DNA of 64,000 nucleotides from Prauserella halophila (GCF_024171895.1 NZ_JAMTCQ010000009.1:533318-597317); one strand, 5' to 3'. Positions 26,803-35,608 are shown, counted from the stretch's first letter. Notes: generated by a model not told the origin, from the letters alone. Numbers and translations: made by a program.

Positions 26803-28314
26803 TCAGTCCCCGGACAGCTGCCGGCGGCGTACCAGAAGTCCGGCCGCGACGGCGATCGCGAGTGCCAGGCCGCCCATGCCGACGAGCGCGCCCGTCGGCG
26901 TCGCCGTCGTCGTCGGACTCTGCGCCATCGGCTGGCCCTGTTCACCGGCCGGGATCACGGTCGGTACCTGATCCGCTTCGTTGCTGATCGTCAGTGCGAG
27001 CGTGCCGTCCGGCTTCACCTTGCCGCATGCCGACGGCGGGTCGTCGGGATCGAACGCGTCGGCGTAGCCGTTCGGCGGGCTCACTTCGATCACGCAGATC
27101 CGCTGCGGTGCCTGCAGTTCGTCGACGGTGGCGACGCCGCCGTCGCCCTCGGTCGTCACCACGGTGGGGTTGCCGTCCTCACCCACCAGTGGCTCGCCGT
27201 CATCGCCCTCGGCAGGCGATTCCTCGTCGCCCGCGGTGAGGCGCAGCGGGACACCGGCGATGCCCTTCTCCGACTCCGCGTCGACCTTGGTGACCTCGAC
27301 GCCGCCGGGAGCGTTTTTCGCCGCGCCGGTGGCCGATGCCGTCAGCTCCTGCTCGCCACCGGTCGAAACCACTCGTTGAGTGTCGGCGGTGACCGGGTCC
27401 TGGACGTACGGGCGCGCGGCCGGTGCCGACATCGTGGCCGTCACCGACGGTTCTTCGGCCTCCGGCGTGACCTGGAACGTGGCGGTACCGTCCTCGCCGG
27501 TCGTCACGTCCGCGCGCTCGGCGCCGACCTGGGCGCCCTCGGCCGAGAGCGTCACCGGCACGCCCGGCACGCCCTTGCCCGCCGCATTGGTCACCGACAC
27601 CGACCATTCGCCTGCCTCGCCGATGGTCTGCTCCTGTTCGGGAGCCGTGACCTCGGCCGTCCACGGACCGCGGTTGGCTTCGGCGTCGGTGCGGAGTCGT
27701 TCCACCGCATCCTTCGCGCCCTGCGGCAGTTTCGCGAACTGCCCGTCGACGTTGTAGGCGATCCGGTCGAACGGGAGATTTCGGTCGAGGTCCGCAGGCG
27801 TGCGCGGGGCCGCCGTCCACGAGTGCAGCAGATGCGCGAGCGCGGCCGCCTCGTCGGCATCCTGCGTGTCGCCGTAGCGCAGCAGCAGGTACGAGATGTT
27901 CGCCGCGGTGTCGGCCGGGATCTCCTCGCCCCACTTGGTCAGCAGCTCGTCGCCGGGCTGGTACTGCTCGCCCGAATCCGGTGCCTTCAGCGCGAACTGC
28001 ACGCAGAAGACCTGCTTGCCGCCGACGACGTAGGAGCCGAGCCAGTCGCTGTCACGATTTTGGTCGCCGTAGGGCTGGCCCGGCGTGGTGGTGTGGCCGT
28101 TGCCCTCCTGCACTTCGGCCGAGGCCGCAGGCGTGACAATGACCAGTGAGAACGCGGCGAGCGCGAGCGTCACGAGCAGTCGTAGCGCGACGGCGGCACG
28201 CCGGGTGATGCTCGCCGGCAGCGGGGCGGAGGGCAGGGTGGCGGAGGGCAGGGTGGCGGAACTCTGCGCGCCGGCAGAGCCCCGGGTACTGGAAGGGCGC
28301 AGGGTAGGCGCCAC
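26803..28314 (-). CDS. Cell-surface adhesin/pilin-like protein, probable sortase substrate
   Basis: Secreted protein of 503 aa from GTG 28314, with AGGGGGA upstream. A long signal peptide ends TPAASA-EVQ. Residues 75-190 resemble the thioester/Cys-containing adhesin heads (GGKQVFCVQFAL), 200-300 look like an Ig-like or big-domain repeat (AGKGVPGVPVTLS), and 330-440 a Cna-B/SpaA-type module (VEVTKVDAESEKGIAGVPLRL). The C-terminus is a typical wall-anchor tail: hydrophobic helix GLALAIAVAAGLLV and RRRQ. The LPXTG motif itself is missing; VIPAG and ATPTG are the nearest matches. The coupled sortase gene follows. Confidence 0.8.
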   Translation of the reverse strand: MAPTLRPSSTRGSAGAQSSATLPSATLPSAPLPASITRRAAVALRLLVTLALAAFSLVIVTPAASAEVQEGNGHTTTPGQPYGDQNRDSDWLGSYVVGGKQVFCVQFALKAPDSGEQYQPGDELLTKWGEEIPADTAANISYLLLRYGDTQDADEAAALAHLLHSWTAAPRTPADLDRNLPFDRIAYNVDGQFAKLPQGAKDAVERLRTDAEANRGPWTAEVTAPEQEQTIGEAGEWSVSVTNAAGKGVPGVPVTLSAEGAQVGAERADVTTGEDGTATFQVTPEAEEPSVTATMSAPAARPYVQDPVTADTQRVVSTGGEQELTASATGAAKNAPGGVEVTKVDAESEKGIAGVPLRLTAGDEESPAEGDDGEPLVGEDGNPTVVTTEGDGGVATVDELQAPQRICVIEVSPPNGYADAFDPDDPPSACGKVKPDGTLALTISNEADQVPTVIPAGEQGQPMAQSPTTTATPTGALVGMGGLALAIAVAAGLLVRRRQLSGD

Positions 28315-28696
28315 GGGAATCCCCCTATAGGGTCACGAACGCGCCCGCGGTGCAGCGCGCCCCAGAGGCGGCCGAGTCGTGGTCGGCCGGGGAGGCCGGG
28401 TGGCCACGGTCGACGGCTCGGGCGGCACACGTCTCGGGCGGAACAGTGGTTGGACGGCACAGCGGGCATACGCGTTCGGTAATCGGTCGGATACGGCTCG
28501 CGATACTCGCTGCCCGCGGGTCGAGGCGGCAATCGGCCACTTGAGTGGACCTGGTTCCATCGCGATACACGATGTTTCCCACGTCCCCGCCACCCATCCC
28601 GGGATCGTGGGTAAAGTCGGTTTTACCGACCTACGGGAACCGGCCGGCGCGCCCGGTCGTTGTACCGGTGCAAGGCCAGTAGATCCAGGAGGATCA
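28315..28696. other. Divergent intergenic region, surface protein / BI-1 genes
   Basis: This 382-bp gap holds no gene I can support. A short palindrome, GGTAAA-GTCGGT-TTTACC at 28610-28627, lies 70 bases before the Bax-inhibitor gene start and could be an operator. No clear promoter hexamers were found. Confidence 0.4.
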
Positions 28697-29518
28697 GTGC
28701 GAACCTCAAGCAACCCCGCCTTCCGTAACCTGCCGCAGGGCGCGGTGGGCCAGGCGCCGTACGCGGGCTTCCAGCAGCCCCAGGGCGGTGTCCCCGGCCA
28801 CGGAGCGCCGCAGGCTCCCTCGGGCGAGGCCGACCGCCCGATGACCGTCGACGACGTCGTCATGAAGACCGGTGCCAGCCTCGGTGTGACGCTGCTCATC
28901 GGCATCGTCACCGCGATCTGGGCCCAGACTCAGATCGCGGCCGGTTCCATGGGCGCCGTCACCGGCGCCATGATCGGCGGCATGATCGTCGGCCTGATCC
29001 TGGCTCTGGTGATCATCTTCAAGCAGAAGGCCAGTGCGGCGATGACGCTCGCCTACTCGGCCGCCGAGGGTGTGTTCCTCGGTGCGATCAGCGGCGTGTT
29101 CGAGATGATCGTCGACGGTGTCGCGCTGCAGGCCGTCGTCGGCACCGCCGCGGTGTTCGTCGTGATGCTGGTCGTCTACAAGACCGGCGCCGTGAAGGTC
29201 ACGCCGAAGTTCCGCAAGTGGATGATCGGCGCCATCGGCGGTGTCGCGGTCCTGATGCTGTTCAACCTCGTGATGGGCCTGTTCGGCGTGAACGTGGGCC
29301 TGCGCGACGGCGGCAGCACGCTGGCGATCATCTTCAGCATCGTCTGCATCGGCGTGGCCGCGTTCAGCTTCCTGCTGGACTTCGACATGGCCGACCAGGC
29401 CATCCGTCAGGGCGTGCCCGCCAAGTTCGCCTGGTACGTGGCCTTCGGCCTGATGACGACGCTGGTCTGGCTGTACCTGGAGATCCTGCGCCTGCTGACC
29501 TACCTGCAGGGCGAATAG
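28697..29518 (+). CDS. Bax inhibitor-1/YccA family membrane protein
   Basis: Integral membrane protein of 273 aa from GTG 28697, preceded by AGGAGGA. The first 55 residues are hydrophilic (Gln/Pro/Gly-rich). Seven hydrophobic helices follow, with the family features AYSAAEGVFLGAISGVFE and FSFLLDFDMADQAIRQG, the latter carrying the conserved acidic residues thought to gate calcium or proton leak. The physiological role in bacteria is not established. It ends with the strong terminator at 29541-29577. Confidence 0.9.
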   Translation: MRTSSNPAFRNLPQGAVGQAPYAGFQQPQGGVPGHGAPQAPSGEADRPMTVDDVVMKTGASLGVTLLIGIVTAIWAQTQIAAGSMGAVTGAMIGGMIVGLILALVIIFKQKASAAMTLAYSAAEGVFLGAISGVFEMIVDGVALQAVVGTAAVFVVMLVVYKTGAVKVTPKFRKWMIGAIGGVAVLMLFNLVMGLFGVNVGLRDGGSTLAIIFSIVCIGVAAFSFLLDFDMADQAIRQGVPAKFAWYVAFGLMTTLVWLYLEILRLLTYLQGE

Positions 29519-29540
29519 GACTCTCCGCATATCCCTCCTG

Positions 29541-29577
29541 CGGCAGCCGCCCGGCCGATTCGGCCGGGCGGCTGCCG
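29541..29577 (+). terminator. Terminator of the BI-1 gene
   Basis: A perfect 17-bp inverted repeat (CGGCAGCCGCCCGGCCG and complement) with an ATT loop lies 22 bases after the stop. The rest of the 372-bp convergent gap (29578-29807) shows nothing further. Confidence 0.88.
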
Positions 29578-29807
29578 TCGCTGTCGGGGGTGTGCCGGGT
29601 GGTCGCCCGACCCGGAGCGGTCCGGCGTGGTCCCGGTGAATGCCGGACAACACCACCCGGGTGTCCGGCGACGAAGGTAGGCATCCGGTCGAGTGAGCGC
29701 CCGCGGTTCAGGTGCGCTCCGCCGAGCCGGCTTGGTGATCCCGCCCGGCCCGCGGCGACCCCGGCCCGCGACGAGCACCCTCCGACAGTGCCCGGCCCGC
29801 GACTGAA

Positions 29808-29847
29808 AGCGGCTCCCCGGTGACGGTCACGCCGCCGGGGAGCCGCT
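29808..29847 (-). terminator. Terminator of the NlpC/P60 operon
   Basis: AGCGGCTCCCCGG and its exact complement flank a 14-nt loop, 43 bases downstream of the NlpC/P60 stop codon. Confidence 0.75.
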
Positions 29848-29890
29848 CGTCGGCGCCGCTGCAGCAGCCGCTCGTCGGCGCAGCGGTCGC

Positions 29891-30922
29891 TCAGGTCATG
29901 CGCTTGGCGCCGGAGAACTCGTCGTCGACGTCCCAGTCCTGCCAGTCGACGACCGACACCGATTCGGACGCGTTGGGGGCGTGGATCATCTTCCCGTCCC
30001 CGATGTACATGCCCACGTGGTGCACGCTGCCGATTCCGCCGGGCTGGGCGAAGAACAACAGGTCACCGGGCTGCAGATCCTCGACGGCGACGTCCTGGCC
30101 GTGTTCGGCCTGCGCCGACGAGTCCCGTGGGATCGATACGCCGTGGGCGCGGTGGACGCTGTAGGTGAAGCCCGAGCAGTCGAACCCGTACGCGGACACA
30201 CCCGCCCACAGGTAGCGCAGGCCCAGGAACTGTTTCGCGGTGGCCACCAGGTCCTCACCGGTCGGCTCGGCGGGCTGCTCGCCCTGGCCGTAGACGTCGA
30301 CCGCGTCTTGTTCGAGCCAGGCGCCGGAGCCGTCCGGCAGGGCGACCCGCACCGCTCGCGGTGTCTCGGCGAGCACGGGAAGCCGCGTGTTGAAGCTGAT
30401 CTCCGACAGCGGCCGCGAGCCGGTGGGGGTGCCTGTCAGCCACGTCCTGTCGTCGGTCACCTGCGCGCGCGGACGGGTGTCGGTCAGACTGTCGAACCGG
30501 TCGTTCTGGACGAGCTGGTCGACGGGCATCCAGCCGGGATAGCCGCGGTCGTCGCGCGGGGTGTCCTGCCCCTCGACCACGACATGGGCCCAGTCGCCGT
30601 CGACCTCGGTGACTTCGACCTCGGAACCGAGCACGGCCTGTGTCTCGAGCTTGCCGGTGAGCCAGCGCCGTGTCTCGGTGTCGGCCATGTTCCGGTTCCA
30701 CCGGTCCAGGTCGACCGGGTTGGTCAGCGACGGGGCGTCGACCGGCCGGTCGAGTCCGGGCTCGACCCACAGGGTCGCGGTGGTCACGTCGACGAACGCG
30801 TGGTCACCCGCCTCGATCCCGTGTCTCTGTGCGGCCTCGTGCGGCGCGGCTGCCGCCGTGCCGGCGCTCGCGCCGACCAGCCCCGTGGCCAGCAGCGCGA
30901 CCGTCGTTCTGCGGAGGTTCAT
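29891..30922 (-). CDS. SH3-NlpC/P60 peptidoglycan endopeptidase (YkfC-like)
   Basis: Exported protein of 343 aa with a signal peptide (MNLRRTTVALLATGLVGASA). Two SH3-like regions (about 45-210) precede an NlpC/P60 domain: catalytic Cys in YGFDCSGFTYSV, His in GSVHHVGMYIGDG, and a third polar residue in MIHAPNASE. The domain order matches Bacillus YkfC, which cuts the gamma-D-Glu-diamino acid bond of free muropeptides to release L-Ala-D-Glu. The gene overlaps the end of an L-Ala-D/L-Glu-type epimerase gene by four bases, exactly the pairing expected for muropeptide salvage. Confidence 0.9.
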   Translation of the reverse strand: MNLRRTTVALLATGLVGASAGTAAAAPHEAAQRHGIEAGDHAFVDVTTATLWVEPGLDRPVDAPSLTNPVDLDRWNRNMADTETRRWLTGKLETQAVLGSEVEVTEVDGDWAHVVVEGQDTPRDDRGYPGWMPVDQLVQNDRFDSLTDTRPRAQVTDDRTWLTGTPTGSRPLSEISFNTRLPVLAETPRAVRVALPDGSGAWLEQDAVDVYGQGEQPAEPTGEDLVATAKQFLGLRYLWAGVSAYGFDCSGFTYSVHRAHGVSIPRDSSAQAEHGQDVAVEDLQPGDLLFFAQPGGIGSVHHVGMYIGDGKMIHAPNASESVSVVDWQDWDVDDEFSGAKRMT

Positions 30923-32013
30923 TCCTGTTCTCCTTTCACTCGTGGAGCGAAACCGATTCCCGGGCCGGGATGGAGATGCATCTCGCCGCCGTGCAGGGTG
31001 TAGCCGCCGTCGAGATCCGGGTCGTCGATCCACTCGGCCGAATCGAGGTCGACGAGGGTGACCGCGGGATGAGCGGCCGCGACGTGGGCGGCTGCCGCGA
31101 TGGAGATCCGCGGCTCCATCATCGCGCCGACCATGCAGTCGACTCCGGCCGCGCGTGCGATGTCGGCGATGGCCAGCGCCTCGCCGATCCCGCCGCACTT
31201 GGCCAGCTTGATGTTGAGCAGGTCCGCGGCCCTCCGCTGCACGATCTCCAGCGCGCTGCGCGGCGACGACACCGATTCGTCCGCCATCACCGGCACGTCG
31301 ACCGCGGCGGTCACGGCGGCCATTCCAGCCAGGTCGTGCTTGCCGACCGGCTGTTCGACCAGTTCGAGGGGGATCCCCGCGTCCTCGATGGCCCGGATCA
31401 CGCGGATCGCCGACTTCACGTCCCAGCCCTGGTTGGCGTCGAGGCGGAACCGCACGTCCGGCGCGGCGTCGCGGACTGCACGGAGACGTTCGAGGTCGGC
31501 GTGCCGGTCGTCGCCGAGTTTGATCTTCAGCACGTCGAAGCCGTCGCCGGCCGCCTCGAGGGCGGCCGCGGCCATGCGCTGCGGCGTGTCGAGGCTCACG
31601 GTCATGTCGGTGCGCAGTACCGACGCGGCGTCGCCGCCGAGCGCTTCGGTCAGCGGCACGCCGAGCGTGCGGGACCAGGCGTCGTGCAGCGCCACGTCGG
31701 CCGCCGCCTTGGCGGCGACGTTCCCGACACAGGAGTCCGCGACGGCGCAGGTGACCCCGCGCAGTCCCGCAGCCGGCCGTTCGATCAGCGCCTGTGTCAC
31801 CGGTCCGTTCAGCGCAGCCAGGATCGACTCGACCGACTCGCCGGTGACGCCGAAGGACTGGCCCGCCGAGCCGTGGCCGACGGTCCCGTCGGCCAGTTCG
31901 AGCTCGACGAGCACGCCCAGCATCGTGTCGACCCGTCGACGAGCCGTGATGAACGGGCGGGCGAGCGGTGCCGAATAGGGCCGGGCACGCAGCTCGGTGA
32001 CGGCGGGCAGCAC
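30919..32013 (-). CDS. Dipeptide epimerase (L-Ala-D/L-Glu epimerase type)
   Basis: Enolase-superfamily enzyme of 364 aa. The general acid/base lysines are in VLKIKLGDD and in NIKLAKCGG; metal ligands are the Asp in RLDANQGW, the Glu in LELVEQPV and the Asp in VMADESV. This arrangement is that of the dipeptide epimerases (YcjG/YkfB) which convert L-Ala-D-Glu to L-Ala-L-Glu, a form ordinary peptidases can digest. Its position between a DUF819 permease and an NlpC/P60 enzyme supports the assignment. Confidence 0.9.
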   Translation of the reverse strand: MLPAVTELRARPYSAPLARPFITARRRVDTMLGVLVELELADGTVGHGSAGQSFGVTGESVESILAALNGPVTQALIERPAAGLRGVTCAVADSCVGNVAAKAAADVALHDAWSRTLGVPLTEALGGDAASVLRTDMTVSLDTPQRMAAAALEAAGDGFDVLKIKLGDDRHADLERLRAVRDAAPDVRFRLDANQGWDVKSAIRVIRAIEDAGIPLELVEQPVGKHDLAGMAAVTAAVDVPVMADESVSSPRSALEIVQRRAADLLNIKLAKCGGIGEALAIADIARAAGVDCMVGAMMEPRISIAAAAHVAAAHPAVTLVDLDSAEWIDDPDLDGGYTLHGGEMHLHPGPGIGFAPRVKGEQE

Positions 32014-32014
32014 G

Positions 32015-33160
32015 TCAGATCACCCCCAGCACGTTCACCGTCGCCAGGCCGATGAACGTGCCCGAGAACGCGCCGATCAGGGCGAACAGCACACCCACGG
32101 GGACCATCTGCCGGTGGAAGGCGCTGGCCACGACCGGTGCGGAGGCCATGCCGCCGAGGTTCGCGGTGCTCGCCACGGCGAGACTGGACAGTTCGGACTT
32201 CGTGAGCTTGGCGTAGCCGACCATGACGACGGCGTGCACGAGCAGCGCGATGACGCCGATCAGCAGGTACAGGGGAGCCTCGGCCAGCGACGAGAAGTCG
32301 GAGCCGGACGCGATGATGCCGATGATCACGTACAGCATCACCATCGCGAGTTCGGCCGAGCCCGCGGTCCTGCCGAACCGGCTCGAGGCAATGACGAGGC
32401 CGAGCACGCTGACGATCAGGATCGTCCAGGTGGTGCCGGTGACGACGTCGCCGAGCTCCGGCAGCAGGCCGCCGACCCAGGTCGCGACGGCGGAGACGAG
32501 CAGGCTGAAGCCGATCAACGTCATCAGCGACGTCAGGTCGATCGACCGTTCCTGTTCGTCGGCAGCGTGCCCGTCGAAGGTGATCGCCTTCGCCTTGGTC
32601 CACCGGTTGAACCGGTCGGCGACGCCGACGGAACTGAACATCACCAGCAGCCACACCGAGTAGAGCACGGTGTCGACGATGAGCACGTAGCCGACCAGCG
32701 ATTCCGGTGCGTCCACGATCGACTGGACGGCGACCAGGTTGGCCGAACCGCCGGTCCACGAAGCCGTGAGCGCTCCGAGCGCCTTGTACGCGTCGGGGTC
32801 GAGCGTCGCCTGGAAGATCAGGAACGCGATGACGAAGCCCACGGCGATGCTGAGTGCCGAGACCACGAACGTCAGCAGGAGCTTCGGGCCGAGCTTGATG
32901 ATCTTGCGTATGTCGCATTTGAACAGCAGGAGCAGGATCATCGCCGGCAGCAGTGCATCCTTCACCGCATCGCCGGTCGCCTCGACCGAATCGGACTCGC
33001 CGAACAGGCCGACGGTGTTCAGCAGTGCTGCTCCGAGGTAGAGCAGCACGAAGCCGGGTACGTACTTGAGGAATCGGTACTGCTTGCGCTGGGTGACGTA
33101 GACGATGGCCGCGGCCAGTCCCACCAGCACACCGAGATAGAGGAATCCGTCCGTAATCAT
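32015..33160 (-). CDS. DUF819 family permease
   Basis: Integral membrane protein of 381 aa with about ten hydrophobic helices, matching DUF819 (Bacillus YjcL). Conserved features are ASWTGGSANLVAVQ and ASTANLGGMASAPVVAS, two similar Gly/Ser/Asn-rich re-entrant-loop-like motifs in the two halves of the protein, as in secondary transporters. The epimerase gene follows with a 1-base gap. Context suggests that it imports muropeptides or a related dipeptide; this is inference. ATG 33160 is preferred because the upstream extension overlaps the hairpin region. Confidence 0.85.
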   Translation of the reverse strand: MITDGFLYLGVLVGLAAAIVYVTQRKQYRFLKYVPGFVLLYLGAALLNTVGLFGESDSVEATGDAVKDALLPAMILLLLFKCDIRKIIKLGPKLLLTFVVSALSIAVGFVIAFLIFQATLDPDAYKALGALTASWTGGSANLVAVQSIVDAPESLVGYVLIVDTVLYSVWLLVMFSSVGVADRFNRWTKAKAITFDGHAADEQERSIDLTSLMTLIGFSLLVSAVATWVGGLLPELGDVVTGTTWTILIVSVLGLVIASSRFGRTAGSAELAMVMLYVIIGIIASGSDFSSLAEAPLYLLIGVIALLVHAVVMVGYAKLTKSELSSLAVASTANLGGMASAPVVASAFHRQMVPVGVLFALIGAFSGTFIGLATVNVLGVI

Positions 33161-33196
33161 GTTCGCTTCGCCGTCGTCCTTTCGTCCCTGAAACAC

Positions 33197-33249
33197 AAAA
33201 AAGTCGGAAACACGCACCGACCGCGCAGGTCGTGTGCGTGTTTCCGACT
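33197..33249 (-). terminator. Strong hairpin between DUF3870 and DUF819 genes
   Basis: On the minus strand a perfect 16-bp stem (AGTCGGAAACACGCAC and complement), continued by a 5-bp inner stem after a one-base bulge, has a GCGCA loop and is followed by six Ts. This is a textbook intrinsic terminator, unusual for this GC-rich genome. It ends the DUF3870 transcript or acts as an attenuator before the DUF819 operon. Confidence 0.88.
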
Positions 33250-33298
33250 GGGTCCGGCCCGGTCAGGGGCCAGGCAATCGCTGGGTCTTACGGAGACG

Positions 33299-33619
33299 TC
33301 AGTCTGCGGCGAGTCCGACCGCGCTGCGGTACTTGGCCGCGGCGTGGTGCAGTGCCGCGATCAAGGCTCGCTGCGACGAACCGTGGTAACGCGTGGTGAT
33401 GCGCTCCGTAAGAAGACCTTCGTCCGTGATGCACTCTCGAGTGAACAAGCCCCTGACGAACTTGTTCGTCAGTGCCAACGTCGCCGAGCATTCGGCATCA
33501 AGGATTCGGTGCGTGTCCGGATCGATCTCGAAGGCGATGAAGAACAGCCCGAACTGGCTGGTGATCGGATTGTTCGAGGGTGCTTTGGCCTCGCCCGTGA
33601 CGAAGACCGATGTGGACAT
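33299..33619 (-). CDS. DUF3870 family protein
   Basis: Protein of 106 aa matching DUF3870: SVFVTGEAKAPSNNPIT, then FFIAFEIDPDTHRILDAECS and the C-terminal YHGSSQRALIAALHHAAAKY. The function is unknown; the family is often encoded beside amino-acid or peptide catabolism genes. It lies upstream of, and in the same direction as, the muropeptide-type operon, separated by the hairpin at 33197-33249. Confidence 0.82.
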   Translation of the reverse strand: MSTSVFVTGEAKAPSNNPITSQFGLFFIAFEIDPDTHRILDAECSATLALTNKFVRGLFTRECITDEGLLTERITTRYHGSSQRALIAALHHAAAKYRSAVGLAAD

Positions 33620-33778
33620 GGCGAGACATTAGGACAGGGCCGCCGCCTCCCGGTAGTCCCCACCGAAATCTCACCGGAAGACGTTACCCAACCGTCACCT
33701 GCGCCCGCAGGTTCGCGGCCGCGCAACGTGCATGCAGGAGCAGGACTCATGCGCAGCTCCGGTGGAACCCTTCCGGTC

Positions 33779-34999
33779 TCAGCTGAGGCGTTCGAGGACG
33801 AGGGCCATACCTTGGCCGCCGCCGACGCACATGGTTTCGAGGCCGAACTGCTTGTCGTGGTGCTGCAGCGAGTTGATGAGTGTCGAGCTGATGCGGGCGC
33901 CGGTCATGCCGAACGGGTGGCCGACGGCGATGGCGCCGCCGTTGACGTTCAGCTTGTCGACGTCGATGCCCAGGTCACGGTAGGAGGGGATGACCTGTGC
34001 GGCGAACGCCTCGTTGATTTCGACGAGGTCCATGTCGCCGATGGACATGCCCGCGCGGGACAGTGCCTGCTTCGAGGCCTCGACGGGGCCGTAACCCATG
34101 ATCTCGGGTGAGAGTCCGGACACACCGGTGGATACGACGCGGGCGAGCGGCGTGATACCGAGCTGCTCGGCCTTCGTGTCGCTCATGATCACCAGCGCGG
34201 CGGCGCCGTCGTTGAGCGGGCAGGCGTTGGCGGCCGTGATCCGGCCGTCGGGGCGGAACACCGGCTTCAGCCCCGACACGCCCTCGACCGTCACACCGGC
34301 TCGCGGGCCGTCGTCGGAGTCGACGACGGTGCCGTCCGGAAGGGTCACGGGCGTGATGTCCTTGGCCCAGAAGCCGTCGGCGATGCCCTTCTCGGCGAGG
34401 TTCTGCGAGCGCACGCCGAACTCGTCCATCTCCTCGCGCGAGATGCCCTTGACCCGCGCCAGGTTCTCCGCGGTCTGTCCCATCGCGATGTAGGTGTCCG
34501 GCAGTTGGCCGTTGGCGCGCGGGTCGGTCCAGCTGTCGGTGACCTGCTCGGCGGTCGCGGCCGTGCGTGCTTCGGCGTCGGCGAACAGCGGGTTGTGCGT
34601 GTCGGGCAGGGAGTCGGAGTTGCCCTTCGCGAATCGCGACACGGCCTCGACGCCCGCCGAGATGAACACGTCGCCCTCGCCGGCCCTGATCGCGTGCAGG
34701 GCCATGCGCGTGGTCTGCAGGCTCGACGAGCAGTAGCGTGTGATGGTGCAGCCGGGCAGGTGGTCGTAGCCGAGCAGGGTCGCGACCACGCGGCCCATGT
34801 TGAAACCGGACTCACCGCCGGGCAGGCCGCAGCCGAGCATCAGGTCGTCGATGTCGGACGGGTCGAGCTGGGGAACCTTGTCGAGCGCGGCGCGGACCAT
34901 GTCCGCGGTGAGATCGTCGGGGCGCTTGTCCACCAGCGATCCCTTGCCGGCCCTGCCGATGGGCGAACGGGCTGCGGAGACGATCACGGCTTCGGGCAT
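33779..34999 (-). CDS. Acetyl-CoA acetyltransferase (thiolase)
   Basis: Thiolase of 406 aa, catalysing thiolytic cleavage of 3-ketoacyl-CoA in fatty acid degradation or the reverse condensation. The acylation Cys is C90 in [12 protein letters not shown]; the C-terminal catalytic His is in [12 protein letters not shown] and the second Cys in [13 protein letters not shown]. It corresponds to Rv1074c (FadA3) in position. ATG 34999 has AAGGAG upstream at good distance. A TAAGC-GGGT-GCTTA palindrome just upstream may be a TetR-type operator. Confidence 0.93.
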   Translation of the reverse strand: MPEAVIVSAARSPIGRAGKGSLVDKRPDDLTADMVRAALDKVPQLDPSDIDDLMLGCGLPGGESGFNMGRVVATLLGYDHLPGCTITRYCSSSLQTTRMALHAIRAGEGDVFISAGVEAVSRFAKGNSDSLPDTHNPLFADAEARTAATAEQVTDSWTDPRANGQLPDTYIAMGQTAENLARVKGISREEMDEFGVRSQNLAEKGIADGFWAKDITPVTLPDGTVVDSDDGPRAGVTVEGVSGLKPVFRPDGRITAANACPLNDGAAALVIMSDTKAEQLGITPLARVVSTGVSGLSPEIMGYGPVEASKQALSRAGMSIGDMDLVEINEAFAAQVIPSYRDLGIDVDKLNVNGGAIAVGHPFGMTGARISSTLINSLQHHDKQFGLETMCVGGGQGMALVLERLS

Positions 35000-35023
35000 G
35001 GCGGATACTCCTTCGGATCTACC

Positions 35024-35037
35024 TAAGCGGGTGCTTA
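35024..35037. promoter_or_regulatory. Palindrome TAAGC-N4-GCTTA upstream of the thiolase gene
   Basis: An inverted repeat of 5 bp with a 4-bp spacer lies 25 bases before the thiolase ATG. This spacing and half-site are like operators of TetR-type regulators of fatty-acid genes in actinobacteria. No such regulator gene is adjacent, so the assignment rests on form alone. Confidence 0.45.
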
Positions 35038-35111
35038 CGTACATCCTGCCTTGTGGCGCCCGCGCTGGCCAGTGGTGTTATCGCGGGTCACGTCACTGGC
35101 ATGATCACGCC

Positions 35112-35480
35112 GTGTCGACCCACCGGAGCAGGGCGTTGCGCCCGCGGACCATCGGTCTCTGGGCCGCCGGCCTGTTGGTGGTGGCGGCCGCGGCGGCCAC
35201 CACGATGCTGTCGTTGCTCGGCGGCGGCAGGCCCGAGGACCGGGCCAGGCTGGACGCGCTGCGGACCGCGTCGAGCCTCGTCATCGGTACGGGCGGCAGA
35301 GCCGCGTTGTTGCTGGCGGCGCGGCGGCAGCGGTCGGCCGAGCTCGACCTCGAACAGCGCGATTACGACGCGACCGAACGGCGCATCACCGAGCTGTACG
35401 GCCGGGCCGCCGAGCAGCTCGGGCACGAGAGTGCCGCGGTCCGGTTGGCCGGGGCACCGGGATCACCCCGGTACCGGTGA
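35112..35480 (+). CDS. Short membrane protein, like the N-terminal part of pentapeptide-repeat proteins
   Basis: Protein of 122 aa from GTG 35112. One transmembrane helix (about 17-40) is followed by a charged helix with GRAALLLAARRQRSAELDLE and ITELYGRAAEQLGHESAAVR plus LAG. In larger actinobacterial membrane proteins this stretch precedes a pentapeptide-repeat or similar domain, continuing AVRLAGVYAL and so on. Here it stops after APGSPRYR. It is either a naturally short form or a truncated gene. Confidence 0.5.
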   Translation: MSTHRSRALRPRTIGLWAAGLLVVAAAAATTMLSLLGGGRPEDRARLDALRTASSLVIGTGGRAALLLAARRQRSAELDLEQRDYDATERRITELYGRAAEQLGHESAAVRLAGAPGSPRYR

Positions 35481-35566
35481 CGGGGGCGCGGCGGTGCGGT
35501 GCGCTCCGGCGGGATGCGTGGTGGCAGCCGGCGGGCTTTCGACGTCGACCCGTGGTTTGGTGATCG

Positions 35567-35608
35567 CGGGATGGCGCGAGGAGCCTGCAGGCTCCCCGCG
35601 CCACCCCG
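35567..35608 (-). terminator. Terminator of the 5'-nucleotidase gene
   Basis: A long imperfect inverted repeat (19 of 21 pairs) centred on CCTGCAGG lies about ten bases after the stop codon. Confidence 0.65.

Noticed and set aside
30670-32055. Plus-strand frame of 461 codons across the epimerase gene
   Set aside because: Antisense shadow of the dipeptide epimerase, whose catalytic residues are all intact on the minus strand.
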